Source: Geranomyces variabilis
Lineage: Eukaryota; Chytridiomycota; Chytridiomycetes; Spizellomycetales; Powellomycetaceae
Reading direction: 5' to 3'
DNA: 64,000 nucleotides
Assembly (NCBI GenBank): GCA_027603065.1
Contig: JADGJP010000001.1
Coordinates: 496,001 to 560,000, forward strand
Shown: positions 30,201-41,926 of the stretch, piece by piece
Layout of the letters: every line of letters begins with the position of its first letter
Position numbering within the stretch: position 1 is the stretch's first letter
Translations under genes and position numbers: made by a program
Notes under the pieces: model-generated
Told to the model about the DNA's origin: nothing
Database searches by the model: none
What the model saw: only the letters and a program-made list of their open reading frames with translations

Positions 30201-30916
30201 GACGCAATGTCGCTTCAAGAGCTTCGAAAGGGATATCTGAACCTCCTCGCGCAAATCTTTAATTCAGATATGGAAGGCATTTTGGTCACCGAGCAAAACA
30301 TGCCACAACTTAACACGGTCCTCCAATCCGTCCTCCATTTCGTCAAAGAATCCGGCGACCCGTCTTCTCAAAAGCTCGCCTTCTCTGTTCTCTCCAAATG
30401 CGTCATCTCTTGGGGCGCCGGTGACGAAGCGCAAATCAACGGCGCCAGTCTTCCCAAGAACCCCAAAACGGGCAAACCCGAGAAACCCGCCAAACTCCTC
30501 GCGGCCACCGCACCTAAGTCTGCCCTCCCAGGCTTCGAATCATTCCTCTACGGCAGCATCCTTCCAATCCTATTTCAAGTGCCGCTGAATGCCGCATACG
30601 ACCCGAAGGACGGGCAATGCTACCTCGTGATGAGCGAAATTGCCAGCTTGCACAAGACGGCGTTTGTTGCGCAGGGCGGCAAGTATGTCGAGTACTTGCG
30701 TGGCCGCTTTCTACCAGAGATGGGTTGCGACCCGCGTTCGGCGGAGGCGTTTTTGGACGCGTTGCAAAACAAGGACAACAAGGGGTTGAGAGAGGTTCTT
30801 GCAGGTATTGTGCACGTTGCATCTGTTGGGTGGCCTTCACCTGTCCAAATCCTAACGGCGCTTTTTCTTGCTTGCATCTAGCTTTTCTGTCCGAGCATCG
30901 CAAGACCCACCGGTAG
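27225..30916 (+). CDS. LOS1: Exportin-T, nuclear export receptor for tRNA
   Basis: Nine exons: 27225-27379, 27455-28547, 28613-28790, 28861-28944, 29004-29130, 29201-29486, 29538-29822, 29886-30804 and 30882-30916. They give 1053 residues, the expected family length. It is a HEAT-repeat karyopherin. The N-terminal XPOT/Exportin-1-like region reads FIRNKFVQAVVLLFANQYPSEW, followed by RNTLIKDAMRE and SWIDINLVV. These match human XPOT and yeast Los1 closely. It binds mature tRNA with RanGTP and carries it through the nuclear pore. The intron 29487-29537 is 51 bases, a multiple of three and without a stop. Removing it joins ELLQ to RTVAQAVLTPLM as in homologues. The last exon is only 35 bases (AFLSEHRKTHR). 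Confidence 0.93.
29487..29537 (+). other. Stopless 51-base intron in the exportin-T gene
   Basis: Donor CAG/GTAGGAG and acceptor GACTCTTCAG enclose 17 in-frame sense codons (VGALEMGGSVYMWLTLQ). Homologues lack these residues at this place, and GGCTGAC serves as a branch point. Retention would insert a short hydrophobic segment without breaking the frame. Confidence 0.65.
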
Positions 30917-31430
30917 TGTCGAGCTGGAGCTACTCATAAGACTCCCTGCCGCTTGTAGGGTCGTTCTGAGCGGTTCCGCAATTCGTGTAATTAATGCATA
31001 GAGTCCGCCGCAACGTAGCGAGACACATCGTAGCAAAATTAGCGCAGCTAGGGTCGTTGTTTCGAAAAGGCGAGGTCTTCTGATACATTTTTTTTTCCCC
31101 GTCGTTGGCGCGGATTCTCATGGAAATTACAGGGCTTCCGAGAACTTGGAGGAAGCTAAAATTATATCCAAAATCATATATGATGTCAATGAAAAGCGGT
31201 GAATGGTGTTTGCCGCTGCGAAATTATGGTCGGAAAGTGAACAGAGGCAATAGCTCCCGGGCGGCTGACAAGTCGCGACAAATACTGGTCGGGGCGGCAG
31301 GAAGATGACAAAGAAGTGGTATTTGATGGTTTAGAAAATGAGTGCAGGGCGAAAAGTACAAATTGTCTGATTGGTGGGCGGGGAGTGTGAGAGCAATTTT
31401 GGGGCCTTCCGGATTACTCCAAGAGCGGCC
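30917..31430. other. Convergent 3' region, no gene seen
   Basis: It lies between exportin-T (plus) and isovaleryl-CoA dehydrogenase (minus). A T run at 31088-31096 may mark 3' ends. No other structure was noticed. Confidence 0.5.
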
Positions 31431-33013
31431 TTAACGGAAATCCTTGTTGAATTCGCGACCAATGAGCATGCGACGAATCTCGCTGGTGCCGGCGCCAATC
31501 TCGTAAAGCTTGGCGTCGCGCAGGAACCGTCCGGTCGGGTAGTCGTTGATGAATCCGTTGCCGCCCAAGCACTGAATGGCGTCGAGGGCGCATTCCGTGG
31601 CGCGCTCGGCGGAGTACAGAATTGCACCAGCGCAGTCCTGCAAAATGAAAGAAAGCAGAGTTGTAAGCGGTGGGAAAGTCGATCATCCTGCGCTTCAGGT
31701 TTGCTCGAACCTTGTTGCTAATTTTGCCGGCGTCGCATGCGCGACCGACCGCGTACACGTACGACCGGGAAGCGCTGAGCTTGGTGTACATGTCAGCAAG
31801 CTTTCCCTGAATGAGCTGCACAATCATAAAACTATCAGTGGAAATTCTTTGCCAACGCGTAAGCCGTGGAATAAGTTCCTACCTGGAACTGTCCAATTTG
31901 GGTTCCAAACTGCTTCCGGTCGTGCACGTAAGGGATAGTCACGTCCAGGCAAGCCTGCATCAACCTGCGCGTTATACGCAGTAAGAGGTGGGTCGCAAAA
32001 CGTGCATGTTTCCCAACTAGACATACCCGAGAGGTCCTCCGGACAGGACGAGGCGCTCGAGATCAAGTCCGCTCATCAGGACGTAAACACCCTTGCCCTC
32101 CTCGCCAAGGATATTTTCCGCAGGAACCTCGCAGTCCTCGAAAACGAGCTCGCATGTGTTTGATCCCCTCATTCCCAACTTGTCAAGCTTCGGGGATCGC
32201 GAGAAGCCCTTAAATCCCTTCTCAACAATGAAAGCGGTGATGCCCTTGGGTCCCGCATTCACGTCGGTCTTGGCGTACACAACTAATGTGTCGGCATCAG
32301 GGCCGTTGGTAATCCAGAACTTCGTGCCGTTGAGAATATACCGGTCGCCTTGCTTCTTGGCAGTGATCTTCATGGACACAACGTCCGAGCCTGCCGTGGA
32401 CTCGCTCATAGCCAGCGCGCCAACGTGCTCGCCGGAAATAAGCTTGGGGAGGTACTTTTGCCGCTGAGCCTCGTTTCCGTTGCGCACAATCTGGTTGACG
32501 CAGAGGTTGGAGTGCGCGCCGTAACTGAGCGCAACCGAGCCCGACGCGCGGCTGATCTCTTCCATGACAACGGTGTGCGCGAGGTAGCCCATTTGCTGCC
32601 CACCGTATTTTTCCGGAGCGGTGATTCCGAGCAAGCCCATGTCGCCAAACTTCTTCCACATGTCCATAGGGAACTCATTGTCCTTATCGATCTGAGCCGC
32701 GCGCGGCGCGAGCTCCTTCTGGGCAAACGCGTGCACGGATTCGCGGAGCTGCAAATGACAGAAAGTGAAGGATCAGCATTTAAGCTCTCTCTATCGATGA
32801 GTTCCATGCCTCGGTAGGAAGCAGGACATGCGTTTTTCCAACCTCTTCCAAGTCCTCCGACAGACCGGCCACCGGAACGTTATAAGAGTCGTAGGCAATG
32901 CCGCGACGTTGCAGTGACGCGAGGCCGCTGGTCGGCGCGAGAGCCAGCCGAGTGCGCAGGCCATTGGAGCTGCAGCGTCCAAGAGCGGACGCAAGGCGGA
33001 CAGATTTTAGCAT
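31431..33013 (-). CDS. Isovaleryl-CoA dehydrogenase, mitochondrial
   Basis: Exons 33013-32843, 32748-32027, 31964-31883, 31815-31711 and 31637-31431 give 428 residues. The first 35 residues are an Arg-rich mitochondrial presequence ([14 protein letters not shown]). The acyl-CoA dehydrogenase fold is complete: [24 protein letters not shown] and [19 protein letters not shown]. It continues with [27 protein letters not shown] and [16 protein letters not shown]. The active-site Glu of this subfamily fits IVD: the [15 protein letters not shown] segment carries it. The enzyme oxidises isovaleryl-CoA to 3-methylcrotonyl-CoA in leucine breakdown and passes electrons to ETF. The first donor (GAG/GTTGGA) is weak but is fixed by phase and by homology (DLEELRESV). 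Divergent with XRN1. Confidence 0.93.
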
Positions 33014-33448
33014 CCTTGTGACTCTGTTGCGGAAATGCGGATGAAAAAACTTGGGCGAGGAAGAAATGTGCGAACCTTCGACCGGTTGGTCACGCTTGAC
33101 GGTGTAGCCGTCGCACGTAAGCAGGCAATCGGGATCGCGTAAGCAGCTACTGTCAGTGACTCATCGCCCACTCTGTCCAGGGCGGCTGCTCCTCACCCCC
33201 GTGATCAATGCCAAGCGCTTTCCATCCTCGCTAAGTCAGGTATCAGCTCTACACTAGCCCCATCGTTCGCCAGTCAGCCCGCTCTGCGTGTGCAACCCGC
33301 ACAGCTGCCGTAGTTTATTGCTCTCAAAACTGAGGGGTTGGGAAAGATTCTTTAAATCGCGTCTTGCGGCACTCGAGAGATCTATCTCTATTGTCGGAAT
33401 ACCCGCGCATCGCATCCGTACCTCTGCCGACGCTGACAATACGCAAAC
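33014..33448. promoter_or_regulatory. Divergent promoter of IVD and XRN1
   Basis: 435 bases separate the two start codons. No TATA box or repeated motif was evident. Confidence 0.45.
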
Positions 33449-36400
33449 ATGGGAATCCCCAAGGTATCAACGTCTGGCACCCCAGACGGGCAATCCATAG
33501 GCCGTGCTAACAATTTGCCGTCCCGTTCAACTTTCAGTTCTTCCGGTGGATCAGCGAACGGTATCCGCTATGCAGTCAACTAATTCAGGAGAACCGCATT
33601 CCCGAGTTTGGTACGGCGGCAGGCTGCATGCTGCTCATGTCTATCTCTCCATGACTAACTTTGTGTATCAATGACTTCCTGCTTTCAGACAATTTGTACT
33701 TGGATATGAACGGAATTATCCATAACTGCTCGCACCCGAACGATGGCGACGTTCACTTTCGAATGACCGAAGATCAAATATTCCTAGCGATATTCAATTA
33801 TATTGACCACCTTTTTGCAAGAATCAAGCCGCAAAAGCTCTTCTTTCTGGCTGTGGACGGTGTTGCGCCACGAGCGAAGATGAATCAGCAACGTGCGCGG
33901 CGTTTCCGCACCGCTAAAGATAATGCTGACGCGATAGCGGCTGCCATCAAAAAAGGAGAGAAGCTCCCTAAGGAGCCAGGGTTTGATTCTAATTGTATTA
34001 CCCCAGGTATAATTGGACTCCCGCATCTGGTTACGTTGCGTCTCGCTCGAATCGCGGTATTAATAAGGTTGTCTTTTTAGGGACGCCATTCATGGTGAGG
34101 CTTCAGGAACAGCTCAAGTATTTTATCAACAAGAAAATAACAGAGGATGCGGCATGGCATGGCGTCGAAGTCATCCTTTCTGGACACGAAGTCCCGGGTG
34201 AAGGCGAGCACAAAATCATGGAATACATTCGACTGGCAAAATCCCAGCCTACCTGGGACCCGAACATGCGACATTGTCTCTACGGCTTGGATGCCGACCT
34301 TATGATGCTCGGACTGCTGAGCCACGAACCGCATTTTGCTCTTCTCCGCGAAGAAGTAACATTTGGTCGATCACGCAAAAAGGGCGGCGGAACAACAAAC
34401 CTGGACTCGCAGAACTTCTACCTGATGCACCTATCTCTGTTCCGCGAGTACATTGACGCCGAATTCTCAATGATTCGGGCCCAGCTTAAGTCTGAGTACG
34501 ATCTTGAAAAGATCATTGATGACTTTATTCTCATGGCGTACTTTGTCGGGAACGACTTCTTGCCAAATCTTCCCGGACTCCATATCAACGAGGGCGCGAT
34601 GGCTCTGATGTTCAAAATCTACAAGAAAATGCTGCTAGATGGAGGAGGGTATTTGAACGAAGGGGGAAAGCTTCGTCTCGACCGCTGCGAAGTGTTCCTC
34701 CGCGGGCTTGGAGAGTACGAAAAAGAGCTCTTCCAAGTAGAGGTAGGCGACGTCAAGTGGATAAAGGGCAAACGGGGTGAAGCTCCGGTACCGGCGAAAA
34801 AGTCAAGCCGAGGTACGTATCATGTGCGTAAACATCCGACCCGTCATCCTATCCTAATTTCCTAGTTTCAGTTATTAGCAAAGTTCAAAGGGCGCTTTAC
34901 GAAAGAATCAAAACGTTCGTTCTGGCGCCAAGAGAAAATGCGCCGAGGCTCATGTTCTCGACCAACATGCCCGCTCGCGATCGCAAGTTCATCATCAATC
35001 TGGCTAACGACTTGGGCATAACGCATACCATTGATGCGATTGGGGAGGGCAAGGCTTTACCCCAGCATCACATCATTTTGGACTGGGATGAGGACGATGA
35101 TGAGGAAGACGAGGAGAGCATGGAAGCTCGTCAGAGGGTTCTTCGTCGGTGGGACGCTGCGGAAGTCATTGACGAAGAAGAAATCGCCAACAACCTCGAA
35201 GCAGAAGAGAAGCAGAAGATGGATGAAGCGTTCATCGAGTGGAAGCGCGAGTACTACAAGGAGAAGCTCAACATCGACTACGACGATGACAAGCAAATGT
35301 CCAAATTCATCTATCACTACGTGGAAGGTTTGCAGTGGGTCGCTGAATATTACTACAACGGCGTTGCCTCTTGGGAGTGGTTCTACCCATATCACTATGG
35401 ACCAAAAATCACCGACCTGGTCAATTTGGCTCGATTCGACATCAAATTCGATATCGGGCGGCCATTCCTGCCATTCGAACAGCTAATGGGCGTGCTGCCG
35501 GCGGCCAGTAACGAGCATATTCCGCCCGGGTACCGCAGCCTGATGACGGACCTCACATCTCCAATCATCGACTTCTACCCTGTTGTTTTCGAGCTTGACG
35601 CCAACGGAAAGAAGGCGGACTGGGAAGCGGTTGTCAAGATTCCATTTATCGACGAAAAGCGGCTGCTACAAGCGCTGAAATCCAGGGAGAATCAGCTTAC
35701 AAAGGAGGAAAAGTCACGCAACACCCACGGCCAAAGCTTCATTTTCAAGCTGAATGCGGATGCGCCGCACACTTTCGCGTCCACGCTTCCCGGGGCATTC
35801 CCTGATCTTGTCAACTGCATTTGTGACATGAAGGGATACGAGCTCCCGAGACTGGGACCGAGCGGGTTCCGCAAAGGCCTGTGCGTCGGCGCAAAGCTTG
35901 GCATCGAGCTGCTTCCCGGCTTTCCTTCCATGAAGACTCTAGCGCACACCGCAACGCTCGGGTTCCACGGCGTAACTGTCTTCAACATGGAGAGCCCTAA
36001 CGAGAGCATGATCGTTTCCTGCGAAAACAAATTCGAGGGCCGCACGCCAGAGCAACTTGCAAAGATGCTCGTGGGCACGCGGGTGCACATCGGATGGCCG
36101 TTCTTGCAGGAGGCACATGTAACATCGTTGATGGACGATTCATTCAAATATGAGGTGAAGGGGCAGGGCGGCAGGACGGATGTAGTCAAAACGGTGCAGA
36201 CGCCAGCTGCGCAAGACCACTTCTACAAGACCATCGAGAGGCTTGAATCATATTATAGCAAGCGCTATGGAACGATCACGGGACCGGTAGAGATTGTTGC
36301 GAATGTTCTTCCTCTCAAGGGTAAGTGCAATGCGCGACAGTCTTGAAGTGTTTTAACGTATGTACGTCTCATACCGTTTTCCTTACCAGGTATGAGGCTG

Positions 36401-39400
36401 CAAGAAGACGGATCACTGGTGAAGGAGTTTGCCTCGCGCCGTGAGGAGACATCATTCCCTGTGCAAATGATCATCACATCCGTTGTCGCGGAAGACCCAC
36501 GTTTCAAGGTGCGATAATCAGTTCGCAACTCTGCTTGACCGCACCGAGTGACTAACTCCACGGGTGCAATAGGAACTGCCTCCTCCGGCAGTAACCACTG
36601 AGTATCCAGTGGGGTCCCAGGTTTTTTTTCTCGGAGCGCAGGGCTACGGTCTGACCGCCGAAGTCATCGGCCACGGCGACGATAAACTGCAGATCAAGCT
36701 CGCAAAGCCGGTGGAGCCCGAGATTCTCGCCGGCCTGCATTTCACGCGTGAAATGGCCATTGACGCCGAAGCGGGCGAGCGATACATGCCTAGTTGGCAG
36801 GTCGCCAAGTCGGTCCGTATGTCAACGTTGGCGCTCTCAAAAGTTACCTCGAGCCTCCATGTTGTTAGCAAGACATCGGATCAGCGATATAACTTAGGAT
36901 TGAATCTGAAGTTTGAGTCTAAGAAGAAGAAGGTGTTGGGATACTCCCGCAAAACGCACACTGGCTGGGAATTCTCGCACAAGGCGGTTGACTTGATATC
37001 CGAGTACAAGGTAGGACAAAATGATGACGAAGCTTGAACGCAATTAGGGCTTCGGAGCTGTAACGGCTGACAATGCTGCCTCTTTTATTAGAGTCAGTTC
37101 CCTGCCTTCTTCGCAGGGTTAGAGAAAAAGGCCAAATCCGATTTTTACGAAGACACGGACTTTTATCACCGTGAGGCGGCGGAAAGGGTTGCGGAAATCA
37201 AGGACTGGCTGAAGAACTGCGGTGCCAAGGACTTCGAGCGAGTTTCGCTGGAAACCAAGGCCTTGACCAAGGCAGTTGTGAAGGGCATTGAAGGTCGGGT
37301 AGAAGAATTCTATGCAAAACTCGGGCCACTGCATGTAAAAGGCGTTACGGTCAAGAACGTTCCTCGACAGGTGAGCTTCTTTTAGGTCTGATACCGCGTC
37401 CGTGTCCGATTTTCCTCTGACCTCGCATTTGTTTACTCCAGGCTATTCTGAAACCAGCGCACTCAAAGCACCGGCTCTCGCATCAAACGTTTGACCTAGG
37501 CGACCGCGTTCAGTACGTTGTAGATACCGGGAGCGTCCCATTGGGATCGCGAGGCTTTGTAGCTGCACTTGAAGGAGATTTTATCGACGTTGTTTTCGAC
37601 CGCGGCTTTCTTGGAGGAAGCAACTTGAGCGATCGGTAAGGCGGCGAAACGGCATGGCTTTGTTTATGATTCCTGGCTGATTCCGATTGACGTTTCGTCA
37701 CAGATGTGGAGAATTGAAGGGCCTAGCAGTTCACAAGCACACGCTCATGAACCTCACCCACACCCAGCCTCCGATCGAGGGTACACAACCCACGCAGCTG
37801 GTGCCCATTGACCGCCCGATACCGAAGTTTCAAATGCGCTCGGGAGGCGGCAATGCTGCAATGCAGCAGCGTCAGGCCGAAGCATGGGTACAAAAACCGA
37901 TTACCGAGACCGCCCGCAATGCATGGGCCCCAGACGCGGTAGGAGGTCGAGACATAAGAATCGAAAAGAACGATGCGAGGGGTCCTGCGATCGCTGGACG
38001 AAACCCGAAGGCAAATGGTGTTGCTGGCCCGGCCACAGCACCAGTTAAGATGGAAGAAAAGCGAGGCCCTGCATCGGTTCCCAAAGCCGCGCAACCGCCG
38101 GGCGCGCATGCGGCGAGAGAACCCAGGACGAACGATTCCGAGAAGCAAAAGCAAAAGGCACCTGCACCTGCACCTGCGGCACATCCACCGCAGCCAGCAC
38201 AGACGGCAAAGTCTGCGAGCGCACCTCCTGCAGCCCTTGCAAAAAAGACTCTGGCGGAGATCGAGGCTGCGGTAGCGCGCGAAAGAAATGTCAGCGCCGA
38301 AGAAACGCTGACGCAAAACCTGAAAAACATGCTTCATATCAGAGGCAGCGGCACTGACGCACACGCCGCCGCGCCGTCCGGACCGCCAGCCCAGACATAC
38401 AATCCTCCTCCACCTGTGGCCCAATATCCTCAGCAGCCGCCTTATCACAGCGTGAACTACGGACCGCCTGGGCCTCCGTACGGTTTTCCTCCCGGTGCGT
38501 ACTATCCAGGACCACAAGGCCCGCTTCCGTACGGACAGCCTCATTATCCGTACCAAGGCGGCGGATACCCGCCACCGCACCAAGGCTACCACCCACAGCA
38601 AGAATTCGCGCCTCAGCAGCAGTATACACCGGCAGGCCCGCCGGGACACGCCGAAGACGCACAGACGGAACAAGAGCAGGCGAACTTGCACGTCTCGCAG
38701 CAAATTCTCGCCATGCTCCAGCCGCAGACGTCGCAAGCGCATCCATACCACGTGGCCGCTGGCGTTGCCGCGCAACATCAACCGTCGCGTAGGCCCCCGA
38801 ACGAGCTTGCGCAGCTTGTTCAGAGCCGCGGAGGAGGCCGCGGTGGGGCACGCGGCGGCGGCGCTCATAACCGCGGCGGATGGCAAGGCGGCCAGAACGA
38901 GAGGGTGGCGCCGGCGCGTGACGATGTGCCAGCACCGCAGCCTGGTGCGGATGCTGCTGCGACACCGCAAGGCGAGAGCGAAACTGCTGCCGCCGCCGAC
39001 GACACTGGCGACATGAACACTCATCCGGGATCTCGCGGCGAGGCGCCATTCCACCGCGGAGTAGGCCGTATCGGCCGAGCCGGCGCCCGCGGTGGGCGAG
39101 TCGCCTGGACCCCACATAATCCGCACGCAGGACCCGCCGGCGGTGGTCCGATCCCGCAGCAGCCTGCCGCGCATCCTGCCGCCTCTCGTGGCCGTGGCGG
39201 TCGCGGTGGATATGCGGGCCCGCCGGACGCACAGCAAGGTCCTCCTCGCGATCCCCAACAGCAACAGCAATTACAGCCGGAGCCACAGCAGCAGCAGCCG
39301 CAACATATCCCACTGTATGATGGCCCGGCTCCGCGTGGGCGGGGAGGGTACCGCGGATATCGCGGCGGCGGCTATAGGGGCGGTCCTCGCGGCGGCGGAC

Positions 39401-39420
39401 GAGGACGAGGAGGATACTGA
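33449..39420 (+). CDS. XRN1: 5'-3' exoribonuclease Xrn1 (Kem1)
   Basis: Ten exons: 33449-33463, 33538-33610, 33689-34006, 34081-34812, 34872-36320, 36390-36508, 36573-37010, 37092-37370, 37442-37635 and 37704-39420. They give 1777 residues. The first exon is 15 bases and encodes MGIPK, the invariant N-terminus needed for 5'-phosphate recognition. Catalytic acidic motifs are present: YLDMNGIIHNCSHP, AVDGVAPRAKMNQQRARRF, HEVPGEGEHKIME and YGLDADLMML. FVGNDFLP follows. SH3-like and winged-helix regions follow (VFFLGAQGYGLTAEVIGHGD). The enzyme degrades decapped mRNA in the cytoplasm. The last exon encodes about 570 residues rich in Pro, Gln, Gly and Ala, ending in RGG/GGRGR repeats that probably bind RNA or P-body partners. 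Confidence 0.96.
38640..39415 (+). repeat. Gly/Arg-, Pro- and Gln-rich coding repeats in XRN1
   Basis: GC-rich repeats encode RGG-type boxes (SRGGGRGGARGGG near 38825, GRGGRGG near 39195, and GGGYRGGPRGGGRGRGG at the end) and a Gln run near 39255-39310. They create long open frames on the opposite strand that should be ignored. Confidence 0.8.
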
Positions 39421-39613
39421 GAAGAATGCAAGGGCTTCTTTTTCTATAATTTGCGCAAGTGAAGGACCTTCACAATAAATTGATGATATATCCTTTCTTC
39501 GGATGACAAAGCTGGTCCGCAAACAACGGCAGATATTGTCGGGGGTAAACGAGATATAAAATTAAGATTATGTACAAGGTTGTCCGTGCAATGACGCCGG
39601 GCCACCCGCATGG

Positions 39614-40274
39614 TTAGCTTCCTGATGCGCATCCTCGACACCTGATTGGAAAACACAGAGTTGATTAGAACGAAGAAAAGAAACAAAACATGGCACACTC
39701 AAAAACGGTCGAGAGTACTCGACAGGCAAATCACAACACTCCGCTAATCCCGCACACGCACACGCACGAAAGCTCACATACCCGCAATGCAAGCACTCAA
39801 CAATCTTATCCTCCTGCAGTTTCTCCTTTGGAACGCGGCAAATACACATTGTCCCAAAATTCATATCTTTTGGCTGGATGCACCGCAAACAGCACAGTTT
39901 CTCATATCCGACTTTTTTCCATTTCGCAATCAGCGCCACGTCGGCATAGCCCTCTTTGCAGCAGTAGTCGTAGAGCTCGCGCGAGATTGCTTTGCGGCGG
40001 TGGTACATGTCGTAAATGTAGCGGGAGCGTTGGTGGTGCAGGCGAAAGACGGGCCAGAGGGATTCGGTTTTGCGTTTGCCTTCGTGGCCTTCGTTTTCGG
40101 CTGGAGGAGCAAGAGGAAAACGTGGGGGTGAGGACATTAGTTTACGCAAATTGCATTCTTAAGCTGTACGGTCGGCGTACCTTCTCGCATCTTTGCCTGC
40201 AGGTCTTGCAGCGTCGGCTCGACCAGCTCCCAGCCTTCTGGAGGTGGTTTCCGTCCTCGTCGTACTTTTGGCAT
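39614..40274 (-). CDS. BUD31: Pre-mRNA splicing factor Bud31 (G10 protein)
   Basis: Exons 40274-40181, 40100-39782 and 39641-39614 give 146 residues, the normal family length. The N-terminus [20 protein letters not shown] is the G10 signature. The C-terminal zinc cluster is intact ([30 protein letters not shown]) and spans the last splice junction, which supports that 28-base last exon. Bud31 is a core component of the Prp19-related complex in the activated spliceosome. A TCACGTGA lies 92 bases upstream of the start. Confidence 0.96.
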
Positions 40275-40817
40275 TGAGTGTGGGAAAAGACTGTGAATGT
40301 GAAAGCGAGCGAGAGTCACAGACGAGCGTTGGTGATGCGTCCGAGTCACTGACCGACCGACGAGCTCACGTGACCAGAAGGACGTCCGAGAAGTCCGAAA
40401 CTCCTCGCTGCATTTTCTTCCATAAACACATGGACCCGACAGCCGACCATCCAACGCAGATAGCTTCAGAAGAAACGAATAGGTAAAAGAGTCCCGCAGA
40501 AGTTGGACGTTATGATTTTTCGGAGTGAAGGTTGCTGAAAGCAGCCCAACCACGTCTTCAAAGCAAACGGGAAACCGACAAGGTCAGGAACGAAAAGAAA
40601 GGGAAAAGATGGTCCCTCAAAGCAGAAAAGATAACAAACGACCGTAAAAGAAAGTATAAAAAAGAAAGTAAAAATCATCTTGCCCGCATATCCAACGCCT
40701 CTTTCCCACGAAATGAAAGGAAAAATGCGGAGTAGCTTTCAGCAAAAAGCTGTGCGTTGTTGTTGGTCTGCCGTGGTTCGCGTTCGCGATTCGAGGGGAA
40801 CAGAATGGATGGTCCTT
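40275..40817 (-). promoter_or_regulatory. BUD31 upstream region with TCACGTGA and TTTCGGACTT
   Basis: It lies between the BUD31 start and the end of the HMG gene, both on the minus strand. It contains TCACGTGA at 40366-40373 and, on the gene strand, TTTCGGACTT (40391-40400) next to a further CTCGGACGTC. An A-rich stretch follows at 40590-40680. No gene is seen. Confidence 0.4.
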
Positions 40818-41469
40818 TTATTCAGATTCCGAGGCCGAAGCGGATTCTGCTGCGGCGCCGCCCTCCTGCAAAGAAAAAGGAAACCCACGGCGGTTAGCCG
40901 CTGCGTTTGCGAGGGTATACGCCGGCCGTGCCGGCCAAAAGTGCAGTGAAAACATACGTTATACGATGCAACATCGCTTTCGTACTGCTTCTTGGCCTTC
41001 TCTTGCTTAGTGGTGTAAACCTAATGTAAAGAAAGAAGTGGTTAGCGTCTTGCGTAAGGAGGAGCAAGGTCAACCAAGAGTGGGCCTCTGAGCCTGGACA
41101 ACCAACTTACAGCTTTGTCCTTATCGTTGAGGTCCTTCCACGCAGCTCCCAACAGCTTGCCAATCTGACCTGAGAGTGCCAGAAGAGAGAATCAAGCGAG
41201 TAAATACGGTGCTCCCATGCAGGGCCCCACTTTCTAGATCACCCGCGGGAATGACCCCCATCGCCACAGATCTTGAGCTCAGAAAAGAACTTACCAAAAG
41301 TGGCGTCCGGGTTCTCATCCTTTATCCTGGCGCGGTTCTCCTGGGAGAAGATCATGAAGGCGGACAAGGGCTTCTTGGGAGCGTTGGGGTCCTTCTTGGC
41401 CTTGGCCTTCTTGCCGGCGGCGACTTTTCGAGACGCTCGCTCTTCCTTAGGCTTGTCTGCCTTGGGCAT
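40818..41469 (-). CDS. Single HMG-box chromatin protein (Nhp6-like)
   Basis: Exons 41469-41295, 41169-41111, 41020-40959 and 40865-40818. A basic N-terminal tail ([15 protein letters not shown]) leads into [15 protein letters not shown] and the HMG box: [37 protein letters not shown]. Nhp6-type proteins bend DNA and assist nucleosome remodelling. An acidic Ala/Glu/Ser tail ([15 protein letters not shown]) fits exon 4. By my count exon 3 is 62 bases, one short of the frame that joins YESDVASYN to this tail. Either one base is missing in the sequence (a T in the run near 40980) or splicing differs. The family call does not depend on this. The 5' leader carries TG and CT microsatellites. Confidence 0.82.
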
Positions 41470-41633
41470 TGTGGAGGAGGACGCAGGTGGGGGAACCGGG
41501 AGGGGAAAAAGCGACTGGGGGGGAGACGGGGATGCCTGGCCGGCGTGTGTGTCTGTGCGGGATGCGGGGGGGTATACTATGCGGGCTGGACGCGTGTGGG
41601 AATGCGTATATGCGAGTTTGTTAGTAGGGCCGC

Positions 41634-41655
41634 TGTGTGTGTGTGTGTGTGTGTG
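41634..41655. repeat. (TG)n microsatellite
   Basis: About eleven TG dinucleotides upstream of the HMG-box gene. Confidence 0.9.
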
Positions 41656-41727
41656 GGTTGTGTGGGAACAAGCGACGGGCAGCTCCTGCAGACGGGTGCG
41701 GGCGGGGGCAGGCGAGGCGGGGCGCTC

Positions 41728-41744
41728 CCTCTCTCTCTCTCTCT
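41728..41744. repeat. (CT)n microsatellite
   Basis: About eight CT dinucleotides upstream of the HMG-box gene. Confidence 0.85.
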
Positions 41745-41926
41745 GTCTTTCTCTTTTCCTTTGCTGGCTGCCATTGGCCCATTGGCTGCGCACGGTGGCA
41801 CAGCGCCTCACGCGTCTCGCACCAGCCATCCCGCGACTATAGGAATTCCGTTCCAAACTTTTACCGCCTCGATGCTGCTATTTTACACATCATACGTATG
41901 TGCTATTTAACCTGTACCTGCCCCCT

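Larger units (their letters stand above)
41470..41926. other. HMG gene leader with microsatellites; no gene seen
   Basis: It lies between the HMG start (41469) and the end of the MGS1 gene (41927), both minus strand. It contains (TG)n near 41634-41655 and (CT)n near 41728-41744. Confidence 0.5.

Noticed and set aside
38495-39016. Plus-strand frame of 173 residues within XRN1
   Set aside because: Alternative reading of the repeat-rich exon; basic, low-complexity, unlike any family.
37723-39270. 515-residue minus-strand frame opposite XRN1
   Set aside because: It is the shadow of the Pro/Gln/Gly-rich last exon; Arg/Leu/Cys-rich composition without domains.
41560-41760. Microsatellites as signs of a transposon or CRISPR-like array
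   Set aside because: Simple dinucleotide repeats without spacers, terminal repeats or target-site duplications.
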